Assembly (NCBI GenBank): GCA_029204225.1
Contig: CM055095.1
Coordinates: 25,466,503 to 25,530,502, forward strand
DNA from: Diphasiastrum complanatum
Taxonomy: Eukaryota > Streptophyta > Lycopodiopsida > Lycopodiales > Lycopodiaceae
Length of the DNA stretch: 64,000 bases
Direction: 5' to 3'
Within the stretch, counting starts at the first letter, position 1; each line of letters starts with the position of its first letter. This document shows positions 21,910 through 32,935 of the stretch, piece by piece. The notes beneath the pieces are model-generated. The model was not told the DNA's origin. It did no database searches and worked only from the letters and a program-made list of their open reading frames with translations. The position numbers and the translations under genes were made by a program.

Positions 21910-22992
21910 ATGGCCAACTTACCAAAAGAACTTATGGATGAGTTTACACCGCCCAATCATCCAAATGATGAGAACAAACCCTATCTTCTTAGATCTCAAG
22001 TAAATCAAGATCATGGACCATCCAGGTGGAGACCCAATCAGTCTGAAAATCTTAATGATCAACATGTTCACAATGCTCATCATACGACCCGATCCAATAA
22101 ACGAACACCCTGACTAGAATTACCAAAGTTTGACGGTAATGTGGACCCTCATAGATTTTTACAAGTCTTTGAGAATGCATGCGAAGTGTATGGAGAATAT
22201 ATTGACAATGCAAAAGTCCAACTTTTCTCAATGACTATGGTAGATAAAGCACGAAAGTGGTTTTTTAACCTCGATTGTGATGATCGACAAGATTGGTTAG
22301 AACTGAAAGAGTCTTTTATTAAATGCTTCCAACCTTTCAGACTCACAGAAAGCCCCTTTGTACATCTTAATAATATAAAATTAAAAAAAGATGAACGCGT
22401 ACGCGACTACATCGAGCGCTTCAAGCGTCTCAAAAGTCAAGTCCATGAATAGCCAACTGACAAAATGTTGATCATATGGTTTATAGTTGGTCTTCCCAGA
22501 TGCATCCGAAAAGAGCTTAAACCTAGCGAAGAGTATTTTACTCTTAAATCTGCTATGTCCGATGCCATTCGTGAAGAAGATGAAGGGTCTGATGATGACG
22601 ACCATAAAGAAAAAAGAGCTCATTGTGTATTCCCTGATAGTCGTCCAAGTGAGCCCCGAGATTTAGACCAAGTCTGGAAATCTCAATTTGAGTTGATGAA
22701 TCAACAACATCAACAACAGATGGAGAAACTCAACAAAGAGTTTCACAAGCCTTAAAATCTTTCCAAAGTCAGTTGCTAGGGCAATTGCCATCTGGTAACG
22801 CTATCCATAGACGAGAAGACACCTGGTGCCCACAATGTCGTGGCGCACATACCAGTAATGAGTGTTCATTACACTGCCTTTACGAACTGCAGCACTGTAT
22901 ACTGTGTGATACGACCACTCATACCACATCCAACTGTAGGTACAACCCACACAACATGCAATACTCTCGACCACAACAATATGCCCCATGAA
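21910..22992 (+). pseudogene. Ty3/gypsy gag with two zinc-knuckle-like motifs
   Basis: The start ATG at 21910 follows the repetitive leader. The first piece to a TGA at 22111 is a polar N-terminus. The retrotransposon-gag domain follows at 22120-22450 (DKARKWFFNL, WLELKESFIKCFQPF, DERVRDYIERFKRL). A stop occurs at 22450 and the frame continues to 22755 (GLPRCIRKEL, an acidic EEDEGSDDDD stretch and a Gln-rich helix). A shifted frame at 22773-22992 has WCPQCRGAHTSNEC and CILCDTTTHTTSNC zinc motifs. The match is to Ty3/gypsy gag, not copia. It carries several stops and frameshifts, and no pol follows. From 23000 to 23180 a low-complexity tail with YDSTYDDGHPTT seems to continue the gag. Confidence 0.8.
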
Positions 22993-23190
22993 GAAACGCT
23001 TGGCACTTCCAAGTCCAAGAGGATCTGCTCCACCCAACAGGCCAAACCAATAGAACCGACCACATATTCAAGCCAATGTTGTGCAGATACCTCCTCTGAT
23101 ACTCCAGCCTATGACTCTACTTATGATGACGGTCATCCTACCACATACGTAGATGAGGCATCTACCTCCTATCCTATGAATCAAAATAGC

Positions 23191-23480
23191 TCTTGCAAGC
23201 TCTTCTGTGTCCTGGTCTCACTGAGATGGAACTTCAGAATCCTCTGCGAGAGTTTTTGCCCACTAGAACTGAAAATTTTGATGTCTGCGAGGGTTCACTC
23301 ATACTTTTCCGTCTTTTTTTCACTGGGAACTCTCGCACAGGCACTTAGACATCAAACTAACTCTTGCAAGCTTCTCTGTGTGCTGGTCTCACTAAGATGG
23401 AACTTCAGAGGGCTCTGCGAGAGTTCTTATGAAGATTTGAATTTTTTTGGAGTTTTTCAAGGGTTTTTTGAATTTTTTAT
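23191..23480 (+). repeat. 171-bp tandem duplication with CTCTGCGAGAG core
   Basis: CTCTTGCAAGC..CTCTGTG..CTGGTCTCACT, AGATGGAACTTCAGA and CTCTGCGAGAGTT recur with a period of 171 bases, starting 23191 and 23362. A partial third similarity, CCTTGCAGGCTTCT, lies near 23520. It lies between the gypsy gag and the minus-strand LTR. Confidence 0.75.
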
Positions 23481-23876
23481 GATTTTTCTCTGATTTTTAC
23501 AATCTGCTTGGAATTAACCCTTGCAGGCTTCTATGCAGGTCTGGGACAGTACCCTAGAGCTACCAGTCATGCAAAGGTTAATTCTCACTGGTTTTGGAGA
23601 TATAAAAATCTAATGAGATTTTAGGCTCTTTTTCCCTCTAAAATATAGATTGGTGTGTTTTTTTTGGGTTTTTTGGCTGGTTGGTTTGGGTTTCAAGCCC
23701 TTAGAGGCTGTTTAGAGCCTCCTCTACCCTCTCACACCTCCTCCGCTAGCTGTGAATAGTCCAAACACAAAAAAAAATACATAAAACTAACTCTAAACTC
23801 CCAAAAATCTACCTAAAACTGCTCTAAAAAGCAAGAAAATAGCTAAAATGCAGCTAAACTAGTTAGTGGAAACATA
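23480..23876. other. Leader-like non-coding sequence between LTR and gag
   Basis: T-rich sequence with a TATA-like GAGATATAAAAAT near 23598 and no coding region. If the primer site at 23877 is real, this is the 5' leader of the minus-strand element, but a plus-strand promoter is also possible. Confidence 0.4.
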
Positions 23877-23894
23877 TCCCCGACAACGACGTCA
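23877..23894 (-). promoter_or_regulatory. Tat-lineage gypsy primer-binding site
   Basis: The minus strand reads TGACGTCGTTGTCGGGGA. Plant Tat-lineage Ty3 elements carry TGGCGCCGTTGCCGGGGA here. The three differences include two C-to-T changes, and G-to-A on the other strand, as expected from decay of methylated CpG and related sites. This sets the orientation of the LTR just above it. Confidence 0.5.
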
Positions 23895-23895
23895 C

Positions 23896-24710
23896 TGTAG
23901 GGTCGAAGATCTTGCGTAGAGCCCTCCCGCCTATCAACAAAAGTTAGATCACTAGATAGGTACCTAACTATGCATAGATGCTAAATTTAGTTAGTTTCCT
24001 ACTTCCTCCCTAACTCTATTCACCACTAACACTACTCTCCCTTAACTTTACTCCTCTACACTAACATTCATCATGATTTGGGTGAAGGAAAGGGATAGAA
24101 AAGGAGAGGAAGAGAGAAGAGAAGAGAGAAATAGAGAGAGATGAGATGGAGGTTAGCTCAAATGCTCAATGTCATTGCTTATGGAAAAAACTTAACTAGC
24201 ATAACCAAAAAGCATGGGAAATGAAAATAACAAGCAATCACAACAATGGCATAAGCAAGATTGATTAGCAAATGAAAATGCTTGAGCTCTCAAAATGGTA
24301 GAGTCTCCTCCTCTCTATTAAGCATGAAAATAGTGTACAAATGGTGCCTTTTTATAAAATGGGGAAGGCCCTTGCCCCTCAAATCCTATTGGCTAATATT
24401 CACATTGATCCTATCCATTCATCTTGGACCCAACTTGATCCAAGGGTCCACAAAAAGTGCATTGGAAATCACAAGATTCATGTGAGTCCAAAATTGGACC
24501 CAACTCTAAAAAGTAAACTCTAAGTTTAGAATTGATTTTGGGCCTCAAGTTTTATTTTAATTACAAAGGGCCCAAGCCTATTATTTTATTTGCAACTTCA
24601 CTTGTGTGCTCATTGGGCCATGGGCTTATACACGCAGAATGCCATGCCCTCGCAACACATTTTATTGGATGATTTTATTTATTTACACTTTGTTGGGAAT
24701 ACCCCCAACA
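23896..24710 (-). mobile_element. 5' LTR of a minus-strand Tat-like gypsy element
   Basis: The LTR start on the minus strand would be TGTTGGGGGTATTCCC at 24710-24695, and the end lies at the primer site. A TATA box, TTTTATAAAAAGG, lies on the minus strand near 24350. It contains a run of short GA-rich repeats at 24085-24150. Limits are inferred from the primer site and TG start; no second LTR is visible. Confidence 0.5.
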
Positions 24711-24734
24711 ATGAGATAGGAGTTGAGCCTTGCA

Positions 24735-25110
24735 TACCAAGACCTTGGTGCTTGTCAGTCCATAGAGAATTTTGAACAAAAGACAAACTTTTGATTCATC
24801 AACTTCTGTCACAAAACCTGGAGGTTGCTCCATATAGATCTCCTCCTCAAGGTAACCATTGAGAAATGCATTAGAAACATCAAGCTAGAACATACTCCAA
24901 TTGTGAAAACATGCAAGAGATATAAGTATTCGGATTGTTACCATCGAACTAGACATATGGGAACTAGCCCCACTATCTATCCACCAGACTTCTTCATTCT
25001 TCATAAACTATGCCAAAGTCTTTTGTAGCCGAGATGTACCTTAACACCCTTTTTGCTCCTTTCCAATGACATATTAATGGACTTTGCATGTATTGACTCA
25101 ACGAAAAAGA
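24735..25110 (-). pseudogene. Rearranged copia fragments: RNase H-proximal, protease and RT pieces
   Basis: Three pieces of copia coding sequence lie on the minus strand. At about 25100-24995 a frame has HWKGAKRVLRYISATKDFGI (RT end, RNase H start). At 24990-24950 it reads WWIDSGASSHM, the protease. At 24890-24800 it reads [20 protein letters not shown], the RT core. The normal order is protease, integrase, RT, RNase H. Here an RT/RNase H piece precedes the protease and integrase is missing, so the element is scrambled by recombination or template switching. None is functional. Confidence 0.8.
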
Positions 25111-25127
25111 TGAAAATGTAGACATCA

Positions 25128-25820
25128 TTAATGAATCCTCTCTTTCACTCTCAACACCCTCACACTCATCCTCATTAGTAAGGTTAGCTTGCTTAGATTG
25201 GTTCTTCTTCTTGAAACAGATTGAAGCATAGTGTCCTTTCTTGCCACATAAAAAAAAAAAAAATCTTTGACAGCTTCTTCACTGGATGTTGCAGCTTGTG
25301 AGGACTGATCCTCACCACCTTCTTTGGCTTTGTCCTTCTTGAAGTGTTGTTGTCCTTTGCCCTTGCCTCTTGACTTGTCTCTAATGAAAAGTGCTTTGTC
25401 ATCTCCACCATCTTTCAATGAAAGTCTATTGATCCTCAGCATCTTGTTTTTTTGCCTGCTTTCTTTAGCATTGAGAACACCTTGTATTGTCTCCAAGGAT
25501 GGAAGATCCTCCTTGACAGCATAAGTCTGCACAATATTGTCATACTCATCTCTAAGTAATGAAGCACTCTCATCTACTCTCTGATAACTTAGAAATATTT
25601 GGTTTCTAAGTGTAAGCAGTCTAGAAGTATTCTTGATTTCATAGATTGTTTTTAGAGTATCCCAAGCTTCCTTGGCAGTGGTGCATGTGCTGATCTCTCT
25701 TAACACTTCATTGGTTACATTCATTTTAATGAAATGAAGGGCAATTTTGGTTCTTTTGTGAAATGTTGCAGCTTCATTAGGTGCAACAGGCTCTTCTTCA
25801 GCTCTACTCACAATATCCAT
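25128..25820 (-). pseudogene. Copia gag, minus strand
   Basis: A 230-codon frame has a UBN2-type gag domain: STCTTAKEAWDTLKTIYEIK, LLTLRNQIFLSYQRVDESAS and YAVKEDLPSLETIQGVLNAK. The C-terminus has basic KGKGQQHFKKDKAKEGG, then a run of Phe codons from a poly-T/A tract. There, a frameshift takes the zinc knuckle CGKKGHYASIC into another frame. The first Met is at 25818. An upstream leader leads to the primer site at 26675. Confidence 0.85.
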
Positions 25821-26663
25821 TACATCTTTGAAGAATCAATAATAATTCCATTCTGATCTTCCACATTGCATAATTGGAAGATGTTAATCTCTCACTATGC
25901 TCCAAGAAATGTGAACCAGCTAAAGACATCTTCTCTATCAGAAATTCTAGTAATGATAAAATATGGAGTTGAAAGGATGTTGCTTACTATCTCAATCTAG
26001 GATCTAACACTGATGTTGATCCAACCTATGAAATCTAGCAACAGATATGAGAACAAATTCTCAACACAGAAAATCAATCTATCTTGAATTTGGATCTTGC
26101 TTCAGTCACAAAAAAAAAACACATGCAAGTAAGAAGTCTATCTCTCCCACGAGATTCAAAGTATTGATAAACTCTCTAGGAACTTACTTTCAACTCAAAC
26201 ACAGTAATTTGTGTGAAATAAAAAGTCTAAAAACTCAGAACACTCACTTCTATCCAATTCTACTTGATTGACTATGAAAATTGATGAAAATGGTGAAAAG
26301 AAATTATGTGTGTTTACTTTGGCATATCCCACGAGTTGAGTACTCTCTCAAACTCTCTGATTGTCTAAAACTCTTTTAAAAGAAAATCAAATTGATTTAG
26401 AAACACAAGCAATGCATTTTACTCTTCAATACCTATTCAACAAGCTAGAGAAGTAGCACTCATTAATGAGGGCTGATTTCACACGTGTGAGCTCTATGTC
26501 CATACAGGGTTTCGCTGGAGCAGATCAGGCTTGTTTCGATCCACTTATGAGCCACAAATAGTTTGTCTCTCAACGAGTTTGAATCCCTCTCCCAAATCTG
26601 AGTTCCTGCAAGCAAAAGCACTAAAGATCTGATGTATACACCCTCACCTCTTCAAAGCATGAG

Positions 26664-26675
26664 GCTCTGATACCA
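26664..26675 (-). promoter_or_regulatory. Copia primer-binding site, exact match to initiator tRNA-Met
   Basis: Plus strand GCTCTGATACCA, minus strand TGGTATCAGAGC, exact canonical site. It lies about 840 bases upstream of the minus-strand gag and directly inside the LTR start at 26676. Confidence 0.9.
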
Positions 26676-27306
26676 TGTAAAGTTTTTAGCACGCGTGAAC
26701 TTCACCACACACCCTACAAGATCTTACTGAGGTGTTGTGATTGCACAAGATTGATCAGAGAACAGTATATTTGAAAAATCTATGACAAGAGCGCAATGGC
26801 ATACATCTGATGAAAAAATCTAACTTCTCACTATGAGAATTGAATGTCAGAAATAATTCTAAGGGATCAGTATGGGAAAAACAGCCTGCTCTCGGGTAGA
26901 GAGAGGAAATCAATGATGGGAAACTCGAGTAGAGAGAGAATGAGTCCAAAACACCAAAATCTCATTATTCACAATATGGCAAAACATGCCAAGTGAGAGA
27001 GACTCGAATTCCTACAGTGGAGTTGCATGGAAAGTCCACTTAATTGAACTAATTCACCTACCAGAGATCCACATGTGTAACTGCATGCATGGATGTTGCA
27101 TGTACTGCATGTCAAATCATAAAACTGCCTAGACATGTGTAGATCACAGAAACCACCTTGCATGTTACATGTGGCTTGCATGCATACAGTATGACATTGC
27201 ATGCTATCTAAACTTCTGCATGTCATCAAAATTAAATCTATCTAACTCAAATCCGACCTATACTAGAAGGTTATGTGATCAATTCACATACCTTCTATGT
27301 ACAACA
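26676..27306 (-). mobile_element. 5' LTR of the minus-strand copia element
   Basis: On the plus strand the LTR runs from TGTAAAGTTTTTAGC, immediately after the primer site, to GTACAACA near 27306, giving TG...CA ends and about 631 bases. The far end is inferred only from the CA and the change in sequence. There is no visible 3' LTR. Confidence 0.6.
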
Positions 27307-27372
27307 TGAGATATAGTGGAAATAACCATGAACATGGCCCCAAACTCGAGGGGATAATATTTTAATAATCTT

Positions 27373-30001
27373 CACATGAAGATGGCTGCCAGCAAATCGA
27401 TCCCGAATCCGACACAGAGTTCGATAACCCATCGCCATCTACGACAAATCAGCTGACTTCGAGGAAACAGAAGAAGAAGATGGCTGGATACAAAGATGTT
27501 CCATCTAGTAGTGAAGACAATAAAGATGAAGAAGAAGGCAGCCTCAGGCCGAGATGCCCCAGATGATGACGAACCTCTCCTCACATCAACTCTAGATCAT
27601 GGACACCCAGCTACAAGTACAATCACTTGTTTGATGTTCCAGATCTCAGTCCCTATCAGGACCACCTCCAGTTCTTATATCACCCCCTTATGTCTAGCCG
27701 ACTTTAGCTTCTCTGGTGGCCATCCACTCACAGACAACAGTTTCAAGGGAGGGAGAAAGGGAGTTGCCTGCAAATACACGAGCAGAAGACACAGTTGCAG
27801 CTGATCCCATTCGACACTACAGAAGAGACAAGAGAAGATAGACCTGATCAAGAAAAAAGTAGAAGATCAAGTTCAGGTAGCTCAAGTAGTAGTGGAAATC
27901 GAGAAAAGCCCAATGGCCGAAGAAAAAATTGAAGACTCCTCTGCTCTAAAGCAAGACGGCTTCATTGATGTAGACACTCTTAAATACTTCGATGAAGGCG
28001 ATCTTGTAGAAGAGGAGGTGGAGATAGTTCTAGAGGCAATTGCACCAGTCACATCACTAACTTCCACCATTACCACCACCATTATTGATACCACACTCGT
28101 CACTGCTACCATTTATACCAGCTCCATTAATACTGTTAAAAATACTCAACTAATCATTCCATTATTGTCTCTTTCCATAGTTTCTTAGTTTTCCTTTCCT
28201 ACTTACCATCATTTTCCTACTGAGTTCCCCGTCCTTCCAGCCTGTGACAGCTTGCCTGAAAGAGCCAAGGAGTCCTTGAAGTGGCATGTTGAGACCTCTT
28301 ACCACCTTCATTGGATGGTAGACCAGCTAGCACAACAGACAAACAAGCTCATAACGGCAAACCAGAACCTAGTGTTAAGAGACGTAGAGTTGTTGATAGT
28401 TATGGAAAAGTTGCAGAGTGAAAGGGCAAAGAGATTGGAAGAGCAGAACCAGTTTTCAAATCAGCTCCAGTCTCTCCAAGAGGTGCAAGACCAGTTTAAG
28501 CATCGGTTAGACCTCATGACTCAGGAAAATAAGAGACTAACTGACGTGATGACAACAATCAAGCAGCCAATCAGGACAGAAGATATAAAAGTTCTAGTTT
28601 CATCTTCAGGAGCAACAATAAAAATGGAAAAGTATATCTCCTTAATCCAGAAACACGAAGCCCTGAAGAGGAACCGTCAAATTTTAGAAGATGAAAGCAC
28701 CACAAGAAGTTGTCAGCCCTCAAAGAAAGCGTTGACAAGATCCAAGAGGAACTTCTCCAGTCAAAGTGACAAATGGATCTCATATGGAATACGTCCTATA
28801 GACTCGATGCAGATCAGTGTAGAAAAATGATGACCATAACGATGATGCTGGAGCTCCTAAGCAAAGCCAATCCATCAACCAATGAGGTGCTGGCTTTGGC
28901 ATGCCATATCAAGGTTTCACAACTGGCTCTCTCCACAAACCTGTCGTGGACTCCTCCACTTACACTCAATTGCCCCACTCGCCTTCTTATTTTTCTGAAC
29001 CATTTTCATCTTACTAACCTTTATTTCTTCCATTTGCTTGTTCAACCACCTCCACATCCACTTCCCCCACATCGTCTCTTAAAATTGATGACCATTTTCT
29101 AAAACAGTTTATTTCACCAACAACTCAATATAACCTCATAACTAACCTACTACCCTCCACTCGTAAACTGTTTTCGCCTCCATCACCACCTAGCTTTATT
29201 TTTTCTGATCAAGATCCACTTGATGGGACTGTGCAGCCTCGTATGAGACTTTCTTCATCCCCTCCAGAAGGAAAGAGCGACATTTTCACTGGATCAAAGT
29301 TCGAGGGTTCAACACCAAAGATTTTTTATACAAAGAGTGCCATAACCTTGGATGACTCTTTGGCAAGGCCCTCAGGGAAGCTGTCCAAGAAATAGAAAAG
29401 ATCAAAAGATGGTACGACGATTGAAAAGAGTCTGGTGAATTCCAGAAGACCTTAAGAAAGGAGAATGAGGGGTGGGGCAAAGAAAGTAGCTATAGAAGAA
29501 TATCCAAAGCTCAGTAGCCTCATGAATGCCTTATGTCCACAACCCTCCTGGAGGATCATGATGATGCTGAATAATGATGAGCAGCTTCAGGAGTACCTAA
29601 GGGCACCAAGCTAGAAAAGGGTCAACCCCTACTATGCACCAGTTAAAAGAAGAGACCCTTGGGAGAAAACAAACCAGCCAAGCGGCAGATCAATTGGTCT
29701 TTCATTCCAGGAATGAAGCCAATAAGTTGTTGGTTTTACGTAGGCAAATGCTGATCTATGCCTTTCCATTAACCAACATCGAAGCTGAAGCAATGCAATG
29801 AGACCTGCAACAATGTTAGCTGATGCCATGCCCCGTGGTGTCGATGTAGAACCTCTCCACTCCAAAGGGCTTCTAGAAGAGATGAAGTTGAGAGCCGAGT
29901 CTGAGATCACGAGAATTGTTAGTGCCAGGCTAAAATATACAGTTGTGAGCCCCATGGTACATCCCGAAAGATGGATAGCCATGTGGGAGCTAGAAAATTA
30001 G
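27373..30001 (+). pseudogene. Large unrecognised coiled-coil ORF relic
   Basis: I do not recognise this protein. Coding-like pieces run in the same direction with about five frame changes or stops. A low-complexity acidic start at 27373-27560 (SSSEDNKDEEEGS) leads to 27892-28188 (acidic, then Thr-rich). A long heptad-like coiled coil follows at 28252-28830 (LQSLQEVQDQFKHRLDLMTQ), then Ser/Pro-rich segments 28840-29100. At 29100-29800 Lys/Ser-rich text (SGKLSKK) and NEANKLLVLRRQMLIYAFPL follow. The last frame ends in SARLKYTVVSPMVHPERWIA at 29930-29990 and a TAG at 29999. This last part is duplicated at 18979. No RT, protease or zinc motif is visible. It might be the accessory ORF of a retroelement, or a captured host gene. 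Confidence 0.45.
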
Positions 30002-30776
30002 ATTATCTCAACTTGAGTTATGATTTTTTATAAAGAGACCTCCTATTATCAAGTGAGGTGGAACTCAAATCATTATAGATTGGGGCTCACTCAGTTGCAA
30101 GAGGTGGACTCCAAAATAATATGTAATTGGGTTCAACAGCTCGTGGCTATAGACAGAGGCCTCCTCCATGAGTTCCAAAGCATGTAATGTACTGAAATGA
30201 TGTTGCATTGTTAATTGGGGATCTTCTACTCGCATTTCCTTCCATGCTCCATCTTCATGCATTTTGTTTAGGTACTGATGTATGAATGTGCTTATTGTTG
30301 TTTTCTTCTCTTAAGGATTGGTTTGGGATTAGCATCAGGTAGATGTGCAAATTGATCTACTATTCCACTGATTTACGATGTTTCCTAGTTTTGACTCTCT
30401 GAGAAGTTTTTGTTACAAATGTTGAGTGACAATTGTAGCAAGCACTTTGTAGGATTGCCAGTTGTTTAGTTAAAACTGGTGTTGATGAATCTGTAATTTC
30501 AGTAGGAGTACAATTAGTTTAGTTCCATGCCCTTTGAGTAGAGTAGATTAGGAATAATATACAATCTGTAAAACTAAAGAAAGAACTGAAGCAATTTGTA
30601 GAGCAGTAGGAAATCGAGTTCCTGACAAGTCATAAATCCAAGTTGAACATCCATTGTCAATTAAGGATCAAAATCAGGCCAAAGTTGTGCCTCTGACAAA
30701 GGCGGGTACAACATCACTATACCACCATTGTTCTGTAGAGAGCAGACTAGAATCCATAGTAGATTTGTTTGTCAAA
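29817..30776 (+). repeat. 0.8-kb duplicated sequence, copy 2 (3' end of the coiled-coil relic)
   Basis: Matches 18979-19769, with an extra block at about 30100-30250 (GTGGACTCCAAAATAATATG to CATGCTCCATC). The start is coding-like (see the relic); the rest is non-coding. The shared ends, GTTAGCTGATGCC and TTTGTCAAAT, could mark an element boundary but no TG...CA LTR or primer site is clear. Confidence 0.85.
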
Positions 30777-31285
30777 TTGCTGCAAACTGAAAACAAATCT
30801 ACAACAAACACATTTACAGTTTATATGCATAGAATACACGAGAAATTTTGGCTTTATTTGTTCCCGATTGGAAAAGATGGAATACTATCTCGGAAGACTC
30901 GGGTAGAGTTGGATAGTTGATGGTAGCCAAAAGTTAAAGCTTTACGTAATGAAGTTTTGGTGAATCTTAAGTTATTCTAGATTAGAACTTAAGAGTAAAT
31001 TCTAGACATATTCTAGATTGGACCCTAACTTTGGAATGACACTTTGTGCCATGGCTAAAGTAAGGGCGTTTTTGGATTACAATCCTTATATAGGCACCAT
31101 AAGTGAGTTGGGAAAGTCTAAAACTTTCTTGATGGAAAAGATTTTTTGGAACAACTCATGTGTCTTCTAAACATTGTGATGCACTCTTATGATATGGTAT
31201 GGTCTTAGGGATCTAAAAAGTTGTGATTGGAGAATCATAACACAAACTCTAGGATATACCTGATCAATAAGAGAGGACTTAGATC
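30777..31285. other. Non-coding DNA between the repeat and the gypsy integrase
   Basis: Contains no recognised gene. It could be the deleted interior of the gypsy element that ends at 32384. Confidence 0.4.
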
Positions 31286-31904
31286 ATGGTAAGATTACCT
31301 CAAATGAATAAACATGATAGTGGAGTTTTGGTAATGACTGTCCATCTTACCAAATCGGCTATGTTTATTTGGGTAAAGACTACCATGAAAGCATCTGATT
31401 TAGCTCAAGTATTTATTAGGCGTCTGTTTAGGCTTCACGGAGTACCTAGTGACATCATGAACATTCACGATTTGAAGTTTATCGGTCACTTTTAATTGGC
31501 CATATTCGCTAAACCAGAGACGACTTTGAGCTTAAGTTCTTATGACCATTAGTCAGATGAGAAAGGACAATTCAGTTGAAGGAACAAATACTTCGATCAT
31601 ATTTTCTGGTGGCAATCTCATTGGGAAGTGTGTCTATTCTTGATTGAGTTGCCTATGCTAGGGTATTGCGTTCTCTTATTGAGTATAGGACAAGAATCCG
31701 ATGAATTATGATTGATGAATCATAGTTCAAATTCTACTTATACTTGATCAAACTAAATGATTAAAGAATCGTATGGTTATCGAGCATCTGGTTCGATAAA
31801 GGGATGTACAGACGATGATGATTCCTGGGAACAGGAGGGGAGCTTAAGGAGGAACTTCCCTAGTTTTAAGTTTTGAGGACAATGCTTGAATAAGGGGGGA
31901 AGAA
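31286..31904 (+). pseudogene. Ty3/gypsy integrase fragment and 3' internal end with polypurine tract
   Basis: A 69-codon frame has the integrase core motif HLTKSAMFIWVKTTMKASDL and FIRRLFRLHGVPSDIM, then NIHDLKFIGHF, the part where family members have a catalytic Asp (SDRDPKF); here Asp appears as a degenerate IHD. The region to 31890 is decayed gypsy sequence with no long frame. A polypurine tract AAGGGGGGAAGAA at 31892-31904 leads directly into the LTR. Most of pol and all of gag are deleted. Confidence 0.8.
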
Positions 31905-32384
31905 TGTCATGCCCATGATTGGTCTCGGGTAGCGTGTCCACGCTAGAGATTAGTAGACCAACAACTTGTAAGTTAATTGTGACTATAAGGGAATTGGGGC
32001 CCTTATGTGTATAAGGTCATAATTAATGGTTGTAGGCCTAAACTCACGATGCTGGATTTGTATGGGTCTATCAGTGAGTCATAGGGTTACTGGATGATGT
32101 GGCCCAGATAGGCTGCGTAGGTGTCTAGTGAGGTGTCACAATGCACTACTAGTGGTGCATGGGCCTTGGAGGGTATAAATATACCCATTGGGCTCTCACT
32201 AGTGCATGCCTGGTTGTGGCAATGGTAGCAGTATGCTGCCGGAGCGACATCTCTCCTATTCAGCATTGATTGGTGATCCATAGCTTGGGGGCTAGATCCG
32301 TTCGATCTAGGATTGGTTGGGTTGGTTTGTCCACTACCCATTTCCTTGTTGTTCTATGGATTAGCATCCTAGTGGTGATCCCTT
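31905..32384 (+). mobile_element. 3' LTR of a Ty3/gypsy element
   Basis: Starts TGTCATGCCCATGATTGG directly after the polypurine tract. A TATA box, GGTATAAATATACC, is near 32170. The same LTR family, inverted, forms the insertion at 61273-61776. Between the two, TGGTCTCGGGTA, AAGGGAATTGGGGCCC and CACTA.TAGTG.TGCATGGGC segments match. The right end is set where homology stops and copia RT begins. Confidence 0.8.
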
Positions 32385-32935
32385 TGCACAAAGTCTAGCT
32401 TTATATTTGTTAATGGAACCATCTTGATTATACTTGATTCTAGACACCCATTTGCAACCAATTGTCTTTTTGTTAGGTGGAAGATCAACCAGCTCCCAAG
32501 TATGATTTGAAATCAAAGCATCAAACTCCAAACACATTGTCTCATTCCATACCTTTGATTCTAATGCAGCTTTCACAAATGAAGTCTCATCAAAAGAGAT
32601 TGAAAGTGCATGAGAAATGTTACCCATCTCGACTTGAAATTTTTGAATATGCAAATAATAGTTTCTTCTAGCTGACTTCTTTTGTTGTTGAGCTTTGTTG
32701 CTTTGCTTTTTGAATCTAACTCAAAAACTATCAATTCGCTCGAATTCATGCAAATGCTATTAAAAGGTGGTATGCAATTTCTCAAGGTATAAAATATAGG
32801 ATCTCGTCTAGGCCATTTTCTCATCAATGTGAAGACATCAACATGTTGAAAGATTGTGCGTAGCTGGTCAATTTCCTCAAACTCATCACATGGTATTGTT
32901 GTTGATTGATCAAGAGGTTGACCAAAGCTTTCCAA
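32385..32935 (-). pseudogene. Copia RT N-terminal fragment interrupted by the gypsy LTR
   Basis: On the minus strand the reading runs from about 32640 to 32390: VWNETMCLEFDALISNHTWE, LVDLPPNKKTIGCKWVSRIK, YKARLCAKG. This is the start of copia RT, before the first catalytic block. The frame breaks at the junction with the gypsy LTR (32384), where the KARLVAKG-type sequence stops. Upstream (32650-32935) a second frame may encode the integrase-RT linker but carries no family motif. The RT remainder was not found in the window. Confidence 0.8.

Noticed and set aside
18979-30776. The two 0.8-kb repeats as LTRs of one 11-kb element
   Set aside because: No primer site or polypurine tract beside either, the inner sequences hold unrelated elements in both orientations, and the first 210 bases are coding-like in copy 2.
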